Positions 47,011-59,366 of a DNA stretch of 64,000 bases are shown piece after piece. The notes under the pieces were generated by a model. It was given only the letters and a program-made list of their open reading frames with translations, made no database searches and was not told where the DNA came from. The position numbers and the translations under genes were made by a program. Source of the stretch: Aegilops tauschii subsp. strangulata (taxonomy: Eukaryota; Streptophyta; Magnoliopsida; Poales; Poaceae). Position 1 is the stretch's first letter. Each line of letters opens with the position of its first letter. The stretch spans positions 163,594,627 to 163,658,626 of the forward strand of contig NC_053036.3 in assembly GCF_002575655.3 (NCBI RefSeq). Direction: 5' to 3'.

Positions 47011-47959
47011 TGTTACCTGCATCTGTGGCAAAGCAACTAAACATTTATCTGAACAACTGCTTCTGGAGAAAATATGGTACTCAGGAGAGGGGTGCTGCTT
47101 TGATTGCCTGGGACACTGCATGTAAACCCAAAGACCATGGTGGTATGCTACCTGTATTGATGGCTCTGGTAATACTATTCACTTTTGGTCTGATACCTGG
47201 TGGGATCAAACTCTGAGCACTAAATTTCCCGAACTGTACTCCTTTTTAATCAACAAAGAGATCTCTCATCAGCATACACTTGATGCACATGAGTTTGAAA
47301 GCCTCTTCCATACACCTATTTCTCTCTGGGCTTACCAGCAATACACAACACTACAGACACAACTAGGAGAAAGTACAACAATCGAGGCTAAGGATATTTG
47401 GTCTCTTCGGAGGAACAACATACCATATTATTCTATGGTGATGTACAATTCCATGGTAGGAAACATCACAACATCAAAAAAATTCAAGGATATGTGGAAG
47501 ACCTCATGCAGACTCAGATATAAGATTTTCTTTTGGCTTATGCTCCATGACCGGGTCAACACCAGGAACCTTCTGCAACGTAAAACGATGTATCTGGATA
47601 AATATGATTGTGCATTTTGCATAGATAACACCGAGGAGACCTTGCTCCATCTTTTTTGGAAGTATCCATTTGCTCTTCACTGCTGGGAGCACATCATGCC
47701 TTCTAAGTTCGGAGGAATTTCAGTATTTGATGACATCCAGCTAGCCATGAATCAGCTCCCCAAATACATAGATTTGGACATTATTATCATGGGCCGCTGG
47801 AGTTTATGGTCCATTCGTAATGATAAAATTTTCAGATCAGCTGCCCCTCACCTCCAGGGCTGGATGTACTACTTAAAAGAGGGCCTTTGGTCCCCGCAGA
47901 TCAGAACTAGGCAAGCAAAAGCACTCCAAATTAGTTGTTGGGTTGAGCAACACTTGTAA
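47011..47959 (+). pseudogene. LINE ORF2 C-terminal fragment with zf-RVT domain
   Basis: The end of a non-LTR retrotransposon ORF2, cut on its left by the Gypsy LTR. The first part (about 47025-47160, FWRKYG...AWDTACKPK) resembles the region after the reverse transcriptase. The last frame (47435-47959) is the zinc-binding domain that ends plant LINE ORF2: WKTSCRLRYKIFFW, CAFC, then E-TLLHLF and a closing W (HCWEHI). Two or more frame changes lie between the parts. A Tyr stands where the third metal-binding Cys is usual (FWKYPF). No poly-A tail was found after the stop at 47959. RT and endonuclease domains are absent. Confidence 0.8.
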
Positions 47960-48539
47960 CATTCATTAGGTGATGATTCCTAGAACTGGCATTGGAGTGC
48001 TTATAAGGGTAAAGAGGCTGTTGTGTTGGCTGGAACCTTAGTGATCCGGTTTGCAACATGGGTCATTTAGCAAACTGTCGAGTGCAACATGACTCATGTT
48101 ACGAACTGAACCACCGTTTTGCTACATGAGTCATGTTGCAATGTCCCGAGCTCAGCATGACTTGTGTTGGGAAGCACTCGAGAAGAAGACGAAGCAGGAA
48201 TTGCGGTGCTGAGGGAATCCTCCCATTGACGATGCATTGACTAAATGGTGGACGAGGCGGCTCATCTTGTCCAGTTTTCAGCCGGACAACATGTAGCGCC
48301 GTCCTTCATATTTTCTCTGGTTGTTTGTTTTCACCTGATACTTTGTTATTAAATTTAGCTAGTATTTCCTTTTGGACACGTCCAGGGACCATCCGGCTGC
48401 TCCCTAGCGGTCTAGAGCGGCCGACCAAAAAGGAAGTATTTGGTCTCTAATCCATAAATGGAAATAATTTGTCTCCCTAATTCACATGCAAGGAAAACTA
48501 ATTCATATTAGAGTGAAAAAGTAGCGTGCAATCGGGAAG
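47960..48539. other. Non-coding region between LINE fragment and inverted-repeat element
   Basis: No gene seen. Two copies of the palindrome ACATGA(C/G)TCATGT lie at 48088-48100 and 48124-48136, within repeats of the word GCAACATGA/GCTACATGA. Confidence 0.5.
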
Positions 48540-49990
48540 AAAATACAAAAGCATATATGAACAGGTGTGAACGCATTTAATATGTGTTTCGATTTTTTTA
48601 AAGGTCATAACTTATAAACCGCACGTAGGAATTAAGATCCGTTTTCGCCGTTGGAACCATGACGACGTGGTGTTCAAAACTAGATCATGCATGGGTGTGT
48701 TTCGACAAACTTATTTGTGTGCAACTGACTTCCCGTTTGGTGCAATTGTTTAGTAGTCGATGTGCAACTATCTCGTTGATGGGCAACTTCCCCCCTACTC
48801 ACGGACATGCAGTTTTCACATATGCGGACAACTATGAACGCATTAATGCGGGGTTAATTTTTCTAAAAAGATCATAACTTTTGAACCGAACATCAAAATT
48901 AAGATCCGCTTCCATCATTGGAATCCTCAAGACGTGCTCTTCGAAACTAGATCCCGCATGAGTATGTTTTGACCAACCTTTTGTGTGCACTTTAGTCCCC
49001 GTATGATGCAACTGCTTAGCAGTCGATGTGCAACTACTTGACAGTTGATGTGCAATTTTTCTCCTCCGCGAGGACGTGCAGTTTTTACGGATAGCACCTT
49101 CATTCCAAACTACCCCTGCCAATGAGATGTGCAACTTCATCTGTTGTCCAGGCCAACTGGCTAGTAGTCGATGTGCAACTTTCCTGTTGCATGTTGATTT
49201 GCAACTTTTTCTATTTGCGGCCTCGGCCAGCTGCCGAGCAGTGAATGTGCAACTTCGAATGTAGCCATGGCCAACTGCCTAACAGTGATGTGCAACTTCC
49301 CATCGTACCCCCTGTGGATGTATACTTTTCGCTACTAGCACCCCGTCCAAACTACACAGCAGGTGAGATGTGCAACTTTAGCGCCCAGTCAATATGCAAC
49401 TTTTCACTAACCTCGTGAATGTGCAATTTTCACCATGCAACTATACTTGTCTGTGAGATGTGCAACTTCATATGTTGCGCGGGCCAACTTCCTAGTAGAC
49501 AATGTGCAACTCCATCTTTTGCTTAGCCAACGAAAATTACACATCGATAAGTAAGGAGGAGAAGTTGCACATCGACCACTAGGCAGCTGGCTGAAACAAC
49601 AAACTAAGTTGAACATATCGTTGAAAAGCTACACATCCACGAGTAGGAAGGAGGGTTGCACATCAATGACTAGGTAGTTGGTTGGACAGTAGATTAGTTC
49701 CACATCAGGTTATCATGGGTTAGGTTGCAGCTTATAGAAAGTTGGATCATGAAGTAAATTAGTTTTGAAAAAAGTTGCACGATGCAATACCAAAGTTGCA
49801 CCATATAGCACGAAAGTTGGCATGGAATTTTTTTGTCAAAACATACCGATCCGGAATCTAGTTTCAAAAATGCTTTCGCGAGGATTTCAACGGTGAAAAC
49901 AGATCTTAATTCCGATGTGCAGTTCAAAAGTTATGGTTTTTTAAATTTTCTTGAAACAAAATTAAATGCACATTAAGTGTTGCATGCACC
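48540..49990. mobile_element. Inverted-repeat (foldback-like) element with GTGCAACTT repeats
   Basis: The left end (about 48560-48705) and the reverse complement of the right end (about 49980-49835) share phrases such as CATAACTT, GGAATTAAGATC, AAACTAGAT and TTTTGACAA in the same order, giving imperfect terminal inverted repeats of about 150 bp. A second direct copy of the left-end phrase lies at 48866-49060. The interior holds at least 16 plus-oriented GATGTGCAACTT-like words (48717-49510), then minus-oriented ones (49561-49800), so the orientation flips near 49540. No transposase. Exact ends and TSD could not be fixed; a Mutator-like or foldback origin is possible. Confidence 0.65.
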
Positions 49991-50495
49991 TCCCGTGTCA
50001 CAGTACTGTACCTCATAAAAAAAGAAAACAATCACTAAGCTCTTGCTCATGGAGTCTGGCTGGCTTGTCCTAGTCATTTATTTTATCACGTAGCATCGGC
50101 CGCTCGATTCTATCAAATCGTGCACGCGCACGATTAGGTATTTACATTTCCTTTTTGACGCAAAATATAGCTAGTACTTAGATGTGTTGCAGCAGTCGCC
50201 CAGTCATATCCATATTGCCAAATTAAACGTGAGGTCATTGAGAAAATGTAGTAACAAAATCAAAGTATGATTCTGTATTGCCATCTAATGCTAGTATATG
50301 GCCAATTCCTTCCCGGAATCAGGTGTTTAATTCGTCCATCAAAGGAGTGAATTCCTTTTATCAACAACAGAATCAACGCAATAAGAATAGGAAATCACCG
50401 AATTCTCTTGTTGTTTCTCCGTAATTACTGGTTCCCATATAATTCTTGCACTTTCCATCATTGTCAATGCAAACCAATACTTTGGCACTTATATA
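49991..50495. other. Non-coding region upstream of the neprosin pseudogene
   Basis: AT-rich, no coding signal; probably the ancestral 5' flank of the neprosin gene. No clear TATA box could be assigned. Confidence 0.4.
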
Positions 50496-50653
50496 CTCCC
50501 TCCGTTCCTAAATATAAGTCTTTGGAGAGATTTCACTATGGACCACATACGGAGCAAAACGAATGAATCTACCCTCTAAAATGCATCTATATACATCTGT
50601 ATGTGGTTCATAGTGGAATCTCTACAAAGACTTATATTTAGGAATGAAGGGAG
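50496..50653. mobile_element. Stowaway MITE (158 bp)
   Basis: Starts CTCCCTCCGTTCC and ends with its imperfect complement GGAATGAAGGGAG. It is flanked by TA at 50494-50495 and 50654-50655. AAATATAAGTCTTTG and CAAAGACTTATATTTAG near the ends are inverted copies. It ends about 70 bp before the ATG of the neprosin pseudogene, so it lies in its promoter or 5' UTR. Confidence 0.95.
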
Positions 50654-50722
50654 TATGTGCGTTCGAATTACGAAGGACGGCCCAATATCGTAGGCGATTT
50701 TCAATCAAGAAGAAAGGAGAAG

Positions 50723-52870
50723 ATGAAGAGGCACCCGTTGATCATTGTGATGCTATTCCTCTCTTTTCTGTTCTTTAGCTGTGGTCAGGGAAGAAGTTCA
50801 ACGCTCTCGGAAAGCGACTTCGAACTGGAGAGAGAGCTCAAGATGCTTAACACGCCCTATGTCAAATCCTTCAAGGTAACCATGCAATCGGAACAAACAC
50901 TTCGTTCAAGATGATTCGAGAATCCAAATCCGATGTACTTATGCCAGGATGATTTGATGAAATGGCAGGATAATTATGGCGTAGTTTTTGACTGTGTCGA
51001 CATTTACAAGCAGCCCGCATTCGATCATCCTCTCCTGAAGAATCACGTACTACAGGTCACCATTCTATATTTTCCATCTTTACTGTCAAAAATTTGTAGG
51101 AACTTTTTTTTTTTTGCTTTGAGAAACACGGTACGAACTCCTGATGTAATCAGTATTTTTAGTCATCGTTGTCAGATTTACAGATCTATCTGCCCTTGTA
51201 TTAGACTCTGACATGTCCTTGTAGGATTCCCGAGCACTGTACTTATACGGCAGATACCATAGGAAATGGCTCACGAAAAATGGCCATCCGGATTTGTTGG
51301 AGATATGCATGCCATTCATATGGCCCATGTATGGCTATTGAAATAACGATTACATGTTTTTCCCCGCAAAAAATGCATTCTGATTGTATTTGCACTATAA
51401 AATAAAAAGTCTTTTTTTCACACTAATCTTTATTTCATTGTGGAACCCATCGCCTTGTAGTGCTTAAAAAAACCATCACCTTGTATCATCAATTCTTATT
51501 TTGCTTTGGTATGCTCAAATTGTTGAGAGATTTTTTTGAGAAACCTTGTATCACCGAATTAGATGCCGCCAAATTCAAGTTCCGGCACTGGTCTACCGAC
51601 AACAGGGGAAAGTTGTCCTTATGGAACTGTCCCGATACGGAGAACTCTCAAGGAAGATCTTGTAAGGGGACGTGCACTTCGTCCGGTGTACAAACCAACG
51701 GCAACGGACACCAATGGAATTGACGTGCAGCATGCAAGATAGATTTGTGTTGAATCTTTATTGCATTATACCTTCATTGTTTGGGTTCCCAGTACTACTA
51801 ATCATCTGGGAAACGAGATTGACATTTTCACTGTTCATGCCATGGGTTTCCCCTAGTTCGCCCTGGTGTTGTTAGACAGCGAGAAAGGCAAGACATTCCA
51901 GAGCGCGAGTGCTTCGATCGAGGTGTATTATTTCCCTATGCCGTCAGATGCTGCTTCCACAGCTCAGATGCTGGTTGTGGACGACAGGTCAAGCAATGTG
52001 ACCGTCGTGCAAGCTGGATGGCATGTAAGTTTTGACATTTGACAAGTTCAAAGCGAACACACAGTTTGTTGTGGTCTCTGACACTAATGCCTGTTGCATC
52101 AACCAGATTGATCCTGGCCGCGAAGGCGACGGGCAGAGCCGTTTAACGGTTTACTGGACGGTGCGTATGGTATACAGATTTGCATGCAATGGACCAAACG
52201 CTGTTTATGTTGTACTATTATTACATTTACAGTGGAATCTCTTTTGATACAGGCTGATGACTACAAACAGACGGGCTGCCCTAACATGCAGTGCCCTGGA
52301 TTTGTGCTGGTAAACCAATATGTCGCCCCTGGGACGGCCTTTCCGGCTGGATCATCGATTGCTTTAACCATCTTCAGGGTGAGATGACCTTCATTCATCA
52401 CACGTTTCTAAATACTCCCTCCGTTACATAATTTAGAAGCGTTTTTTACACTACTAGTGTCAAAAAGCTCTTATATTATGAAAATAGTATGTATAGGACA
52501 CAGGAAATAACTACATTTTGATTTTGACAAGTGTTCCTGAAATACTAGAATTATTATTACTTGTTTACAGGATGACAGACCGGGCACTGGCTAGCTGCAG
52601 TCAACGGACTCATCGTGGGCTACTTTCCCCGTGCCATAGTCAACGGCATGGACGGCAGCACCCAGGTCCAAGTGGGAGGGACCGTGTACGCGCCACCGGG
52701 GAGGAAGAGCCAAGTTCAAGTGGTTAGCAGTCCGCGGCAGCACGAATGTCAAGTTTAGGAAGACCAAGGACGTCGACGACTCCAGCATATATGACGTTGT
52801 GGTCACTTCAGCTTCACAAAATGCTCCTGATGGATTTTCCTTCCAGTATGGTGGCCCCGGAGATGCATAG
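50723..52870 (+). pseudogene. Neprosin-domain (DUF239) protein pseudogene
   Basis: Plant neprosin-type proteins are secreted, usually with an activation peptide and a prolyl-peptidase-like domain. Exon 1 (50723-50875) encodes a signal peptide (MKRHPLIIVMLFLSFLFF) and the start of the propeptide. Exon 2 (50969-51055) has the hallmark VDIYKQPAFDHPLL. Later clear exons are 51857-52024, 52107-52160 (TVYWT), 52253-52378 (TGCPNMQCPGFV) and 52571-52870 (last block ends YGGPGDA, TAG stop); all have GT-AG borders and keep phase. The part between 51056 and 51856 is poorly preserved, with possible exon remnants at about 51224-51340 and 51560-51724. The last exon has one-base frameshifts near 52578 and 52720. 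It is therefore broken, but only lightly. The ATG at 50723 is preferred because it starts the signal peptide. Confidence 0.85.
52415..52487. mobile_element. MITE remnant in a neprosin intron
   Basis: Begins CTCCCTCCGTTACATAATTT after a TA and contains the inverted pair ACTACTAGTGT and CTCTTATATTATG typical of Stowaway/Mariner MITEs. The right terminal repeat is mostly lost. It lies between the exons ending 52378 and starting 52571. Confidence 0.75.
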
Positions 52871-53674
52871 CAGAGCTCCTTTTTCTTTTTGCCTTTTTAG
52901 CAGCCGTGCTAAAAGGGAGCCGTGGATTGTACGTGGTACGTCGAGCTCCCCTCACTTCTCGATCCCACCGATTCTTCACACTCCCCATTTCATTCTTATT
53001 TATTTTATTTTTAATCCCAAACTGTTCCCATATCTGGCAATCCACCCCGCAATTAGCACTGAGCCCATCGGCGGTTTCCTTCCTACTCCCTTCGTTATCT
53101 TTTTTCTTTGTGCGTGAGAGTCAACTTCTCGCCTTTCTCTTTGCCTCCCCGATCCCCATCTAAGGTTGTTGTGGCCGCTCCACTCCGGTCGCCATGGATC
53201 ACGAACACGTATGTGTGAAGAAATCCGGGAGGATGTGTTCTTTCGCTGGCGAATAAATCAAGGTAGCCATACCGTCGCGTGGTAGCCGTCGTGTCCATGA
53301 CTCCTCGTCAGGTGTCCTGCCTGAGTCCAGCATGAGATAGATGGCGATGTTCACGCTCTCGGCGTCCTGGTCGAGTCCGGCACCGCCCGCTCCAGCTTGG
53401 TCGCGGCCGAGTACAGCAGTGCCGTGCCGGCCCGGTGAGTCCAATGCGTAGGCGCTACCGCTCAGCAGCATCCGCGTGATCGCCATCATTGAAAGTCCAG
53501 CGTCACGACGTTAGGCGATCCCGCGGCCAGCGGCTCCAGCCATGACATTCCCAATGCTCTGTAGCTTTTCGCACCGCCATTCGCGCAGTCATGCGCCACG
53601 TCCAACTTTGACATGGCCGGCGTGCCATAGCTAACGTGCCTGATACTGGTGAATGCATGCCCGTTAGTGCACTG
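52871..53674 (-). other. Flank of the neprosin pseudogene with a minus-strand gene-like fragment
   Basis: 52871-53190 is T/C-rich, without a gene. From 53640 to 53200 the minus strand has two adjoining open frames with coding-like composition (for example KLDVAHDCANGGAKSYRAL, then LDQDAESVNIAIYLMLDSG), the second offset by a frameshift near 53490. I do not recognise the family. It may be a gene fragment cut by the Copia LTR at 53675. Confidence 0.35.
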
Positions 53675-53856
53675 TGTTGAACACGTATGTAGGTTCGGGT
53701 TTTGTATACCACACATGTAGTGTGTCTCTCTCTTTCTTGTACCTACTTGTATCTTAGGAGACAAGACACTGGTCGTATCTCTCGTACCTATATATGCGTC
53801 TGATGCACGATCATTGAGAACATCGATGCACACAAACCCTTTCTCCCAAACTTATA
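53675..53856 (+). repeat. Putative short 5' LTR (182 bp)
   Basis: Begins TGTTGAACACG, has a TATA box in CCTATATATGCG (about 53789) and ends AACTTATA just before the primer site, with CA changed to TA. The length fits short-LTR Copia elements; the left end is chosen by the TGTTG word only. Confidence 0.5.
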
Positions 53857-53869
53857 TGATATCAGATCC
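53857..53869 (+). promoter_or_regulatory. Primer binding site of the short-LTR Copia
   Basis: TGATATCAGATCC, two changes from the initiator-Met tRNA site TGGTATCAGAGCC. Confidence 0.6.
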
Positions 53870-54061
53870 TGTTTCGATCCCTTCCTAAACCGCTTCCGCA
53901 ACCCTAGCCGCCGCCTCCTCCCACCCACGCCGCTGCCTCCCCCCTCCTTGCAACCGCCTCTCTCCTCGCCGCCGCGCCGCCCACCCTTTGCCACGACGCC
54001 GCCTTCCCCTCCAAACCCTAGCCGCCACCTCTCCCCTAGCCGCCGCCCCCTCCCCTCTCCC

Positions 54062-54590
54062 ATGCGCGCTGTCATCATGTCCTCCGCCTCCACCTACTCC
54101 AACCCCTTCGCCGGGCCAGACCCCGCCGACATCTGCGACATCAACATCCATGACCACGTTCCCGTGATCCTCGATGCCACCAACTCCACGTACTACGCGT
54201 GGAAGACTTATTTCTCACTCCTCTTCCACGAGAACAATCTTGTGGATCATATTGACGCAACCGTCGACTCTCGCATCATGGTGGGCGACTCCGAGTGGAC
54301 CGCAATCGACACTACGCTCATCCAGTGGTTCTTCACTACCGTCTTCAAGGATCTGTTTCACACAGTCGTAAGCGATGGTGATGACGCGCGCACCGTGTGG
54401 GTCAAGCTCAACGGTCTCTTCACCGACAACAAGCTTCAGCGTCGCGTTTTTCTGCAGCAGGAATTTTTTGACTGTATCAGGATGAGCAGTCCATCGATGA
54501 CTACTGCCGCCGCCTCAAGACGCTGTCGGATGAGCTCCGTGACATCGGTGCCAAGATTGATGACGACCTCCTCCTTAGCACGCTCACCGC
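54062..54590 (+). pseudogene. Copia gag, N-terminal part
   Basis: Begins at ATG 54062 or 54077 and reads a Copia gag (UBN2/retrotran_gag type) with YYAWKTYFSLLF (about 54190), the W-x-x-I-D-T-T-L motif (about 54300) and VWVKLNGLFTDNK (about 54400). A frameshift near 54470 moves the frame, which then continues with KTLSDELRDIGAKIDDDLLL until it is cut at about 54590. The same gag resumes on the far side of the insertion at 61098 with a short segment missing. The high GC content and codon use differ from the AT-rich Copia inserted into it. Confidence 0.8.
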
Positions 54591-57500
54591 TAGTCCACTA
54601 GTTACTAAGGATAAGTTTGACTGCTGTCATGTGATCCATTCCTAGATCACTCTTGTACCCCTTGATTGACTCATGGCAAGGCACACTTCAGGTGCGGTAC
54701 ACAACATAGCATACTGTAGAGCCTACGTCTAAAGTATAGGGGACGACTTTCGTCCTTTCTCTCTCTTCTGCCGTGGTCAGATCTTGAGTCTCACTCAATG
54801 CTCACACCTTATAACACAGCCAAGAACTCCTTCTTTGCTGATCTATTTGAACTCCTTTAAAATCTTGTCACAGTATGTATTCATTAGAAAGTACTATTAA
54901 GCGTTTTGATCTATCCTTATAGATCTTGATGCTCAATGTTCAAGTAGCTTAATCCAGGTTTTCCATTGAAAAACACTTTTCAAATAACCCTATATGCTTT
55001 CCAGAAATTCTACATCATTTCTGATCAATAATATGTCAACAACATATACTCATCAGAAATTCTATAGTGCTCCCACTCACTTCTTTGGAAATACAAGTTT
55101 CTCATAAACTTTGAATAAACTCAACATCTTTGATCATCTCATCAAAGCGTATATTCCAACTCCGAGATGCTTACTCCAGTCCATAGAAGGATTGCTGGAG
55201 CTTTGCATACTTGTTAGCATATTTTAGGATTGACAAAAACCTTCTGGTTGTATCACATACAACCTTTCCTCAAGAAAATTGTCGAGGAAACAATGTTTTG
55301 ACATCCTATCTGCAAGATTTCATAAATAATGCAGTAACTGCTAATACAATTCCAACAGACTCTTAGCATCGCTACGAGTGAGAAAGTCTCACCGTAGTCA
55401 ACTCCTTGAACTTGTCGGAAAACATCTTAACGACAAGTCGAGCTTTCTTAATTGTGATACTTACCATCATTGTCCGTCTTCCTTTTAAAATCCATCTGTA
55501 CCCAATAGCCTTACGACCATCAAGTAGTTCATTCAAAATCTATACTTTGTTTCCACACATGGATCCTCTCGGATTTTATGGCCTCGAGCCATTTGTCGGA
55601 ATCCGGGCCCACCATCGCTTCTCCATAGCTCGTAGGTTCATTGTTGTCTAGCAACATGACCTCCAAGACAGGATTACGTACCACTCTGAAATAGTACGCA
55701 TCCTTGTCGACCTACGAGGTTTGGTAGTGACTTGATCCGAAGTTTCATGATCACTATCATCAGCTTCCACTTCAATTGGTGTAGGCGCTACAGGAACAAC
55801 TTCCTATGCCCTGCTACACACTGGTTGAAGTGACGGTTCAATAACCTCATGAAGTCTCCGCCATCCTCCCACCCAATTCTTTCGAGAGAAACTTTTCCTC
55901 GAGAAAGGACCCGTTTCTAGAAACAATCACTTTTGCTTCCGGATCGAAATAGGAGGTATACCCAACTGTTTTGGGTGTCCTATAAAGATGCATTTATCCG
56001 CTTTGGGTTCGAGCTTATCAGGCTAAACCCTTTTCACATAAGCGTCGCAGCCCCAAACTTTAAAAAAATGACAGCTTAGGTTTCTCTAAACCATAGTTCA
56101 TACGGTGTCATCTCAACGGAATTACGTGGTGCCCTATTTAAAGTGAATGCGGTTGTCTCTAATGCCTAACCCATAAACGATTGTGGTAATTCGATAAGAG
56201 ACATCATGGTTTGCACCACATCCAATAGGGTGTAGCTATGATGTTCGGACACACCATCACACTATGGTATTCCAGGCGGCATTAGTTGTGAAACAATTTC
56301 CACAATGTCTTAATTGTGTACCAAACACGTAACTCAGATATTCATCTCTATGATCATATCATAGACATTTTATCTTCTTGTCACGACGATCTTCAACTTC
56401 ACTCTGAAATTACTAACCTTTTAATAATTCAGACTGGTGTTTCATCAAGTAAATATACTTAGAATCTACTCAAATCATCTGTGAAGTAAGAGCATAACGA
56501 TATTCACTGCGTGCCTCAGCACTCATTGGATTGCACACATCAAATGTATTACTTCCGACAAGTTGCTCTCTTGTTTCATCTCACTGAAAACGAGGCCTTT
56601 CAGTCATCTTGCCCATGTGGTATGATTTGCATGTCTCAAGTGATTCAAAATCAAGTGAGTCCAAATGATCCATCTGCATGGAGTTTCTTCATGCGTATAA
56701 ACCAATAGACATGGTTCGCATGTCTCAAACTTTTCAAAAAAAAAACGAGTGAGTCCAAAGATCCATCAACATGGAGCTTCTTCATGCGTTTTATACCAAT
56801 ATGACTCAAATGGCAGTGCCACAAGTATGTGGTACTATCATTACTATCTTATATCTTTTGCATGAACATGTGTATCACTACGATCGAGATTCAATAAACC
56901 ATTCATTTTAGGTGCAAGACCATTGAAGGTATTATTCAAATAAACAGAGTAACCATTATTCTCCTTAAATGAATAACCATATTGCGATACACATAATCCA
57001 ATCATGTCTATGCTCAGCGCAAACACCAAATAACAATTATTTAGGTTTAACACCAGTCTCGATGGTAGAGGGAGCATGCGATGCTTGATCACATCAACCT
57101 TGGAAACACTTCCAACACATATCGTCATCTCACCTTCAGCTAGTCTCCCTTTATTCCGTAGCTTTTTATTTCGAGTTACTAACACTTAGCAACCGAACCG
57201 GTATTTTAATACCCTGGTGCTACTAGGAGTACTAGTAAAGTACACATTATAATGTATATCCAATATACTTCTATCGGCCTTGCCAGCCTTCTCATCTACC
57301 AAGTATCTAGGGTAGTTCTGCTTCAGTGACCGTTCCCCTTATTTCAGAAGCACTTAGTCTTGGGTTTGGGTTCAACCTTGGGTTTCTTCACTAGAGCAGC
57401 AACTGATTTGCCGTTTCATGAAGTATCCCTTTCTTGCCCTTGCGCTTCTTGAAACTAGTGGTTTTACTAACCATCAACAATTGATGCTCCTATTTGATTT

Positions 57501-59366
57501 CTACTTTTGCGGTGTCGCGAATAGCTTAAGGATCATCATATCTATCCCTGATATGTTATAGTTCATCACGAAGCTCTAGCAGCTTGGTGGCAGTGACTTT
57601 GGAGAACCATCACTATCTCATCTGGAAGATTAACTTCCACTCGATTCAAGCGATTGTAGTACTCATACAATCTGAGCACATGCTCAACGATTGAGCTTTT
57701 CTCCTTAGTTTGCAGGCTTAAGAAACTTGTCAGAGGTCTCATACCTCTTGACGTGGGCACTAGCCTAAAATCCCAATTTCAGTCCTTGGAACATCTCATA
57801 TGTTCTGCGATGTTTCAAAAACGTCTTTGGTGCCTGAATTCTAAACCATTTAGCATTACGCAGTGAACTATCATGTAGTCATCAAAACGTGTATGTCAGA
57901 TGTTCGCAACATCCACAACCGACGCTCGAGGTTCATCACACTAAGCGGTGCATTAGGGACATAATCCTTCTACGCAGCAATGAGGACAATCCTCAGTTTA
58001 CAGACCCAGTCCGCATAATTGCTACTGTCAACTCTCAACTATTCTCTAGGAACATATCTAAAACAGTAGAACCAAAGCGTGAGCTATGACATAATTTGCA
58101 AAGACCTTTTGACTATGTTCATGATAATTAAGTTCATCTAATCAAATTATTTAATGAACTCCCACTCAGATAGACATCCCTCCAGTCATCTAAGTGATAC
58201 ATGATCCGAGTCAACTAGGCCATGTCCGATCATCACGTGAGACGGACTAGTCATCATCGGTGAACATCTTCATGTTGATCGTATCCACTATATGACTCAT
58301 GTTCGACCTTTCGGTCTCTTGTGTTCCGAGGCCATGTCTGTACATGCTAGGCTCGTCAAGTCAACCTAAGTGTTTTGCATGTGTAAATCTGGCTTACACC
58401 CGTTGTATGCGAACGTTAGAATCTATCACATCCGATCATCATGTGGTGCTTCGAAACAACAAACTTTCGCAACGGTGCATAGTTAGGGGGAACACTTTCT
58501 TGAAAGTTTATGAGGGATCATCTTATTTAGGCTACCGTCGTTCTAAGCAAATAAGATGTAAACTTGACAAACATCACATGCAAATCATAGAGTGACATGA
58601 TATGACCAATATCATCTCGCGCCTTTGATCTTCATCTTTGAGGCGCGGCATGATCACCTTCGTCACCGGCATGACACCATGGTCTCCATCATCATGATCT
58701 CCATCATCGTGTCTTCATGAAGTTGTCTCGCCAACTATTACTTCTACTACTATGGCTAACGGTTAGCAATAAAGTAAAGTAATTACATGGCGTTTTCAAT
58801 GACACGCAGGTCGTACAATAAATTAAGACAACTCCTATGGCTCCCGTCGGTTGTCATACTCATCGACATGCAAGTCGTGATTCCTATTACAAGAACATGA
58901 TCAATCTCATACATCACATATATATAATTCATCACATCCTTTTGGCCATATCACATCACATAGCATACCCTGCAAAACAAGTTAGACGTCCTCTAATTGT
59001 TGTTGCATGTTTTACGTGGCTGCTATGGGTTTCTAGCAAGAACGCTTCTTACCTACGCAAAAGCCACAACGTGATATGCCAATTTATATTTACCCTTCAT
59101 AAGGACCCTTTTCATCGAATCCGATCCGACTAAAGTGGGAGAGACAGACACCCACTAGCCACCTTATGCAGCTAGTGCATGTCAGTCGGTGGAACCTGTC
59201 TCACGTAAGCGTACGTGTAAGGTCGGTCCGGGCCGCTTCATCCCACGATGCCGCCGAATCAAGATAATACTAGTAACGTCAAGTAAATTGACAAAATCGA
59301 CGCCCACAACAACTTGTGTTCTACTCGTGCATAGAAACTACGCATAGACCTAGCTCATGATGCCAC
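54591..59366 (-). pseudogene. Heavily decayed Copia gag-pol, minus strand
   Basis: Runs parallel to the gag-pol at 34005-37991 but with many stops and indels, so that no open frame exceeds about 110 residues. Recognisable parts include a gag piece near 57760-57566 (SIVEHVLRLYEYYNRLNRVE), the segment after the protease near 57185-56844 (SKVDVIKHRMLPLP, LNNCYLV), the integrase around 56500-56000, and RT/RNase H fragments to 54600. The zinc knuckle and catalytic motifs are damaged. There is no coding potential. Confidence 0.85.
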
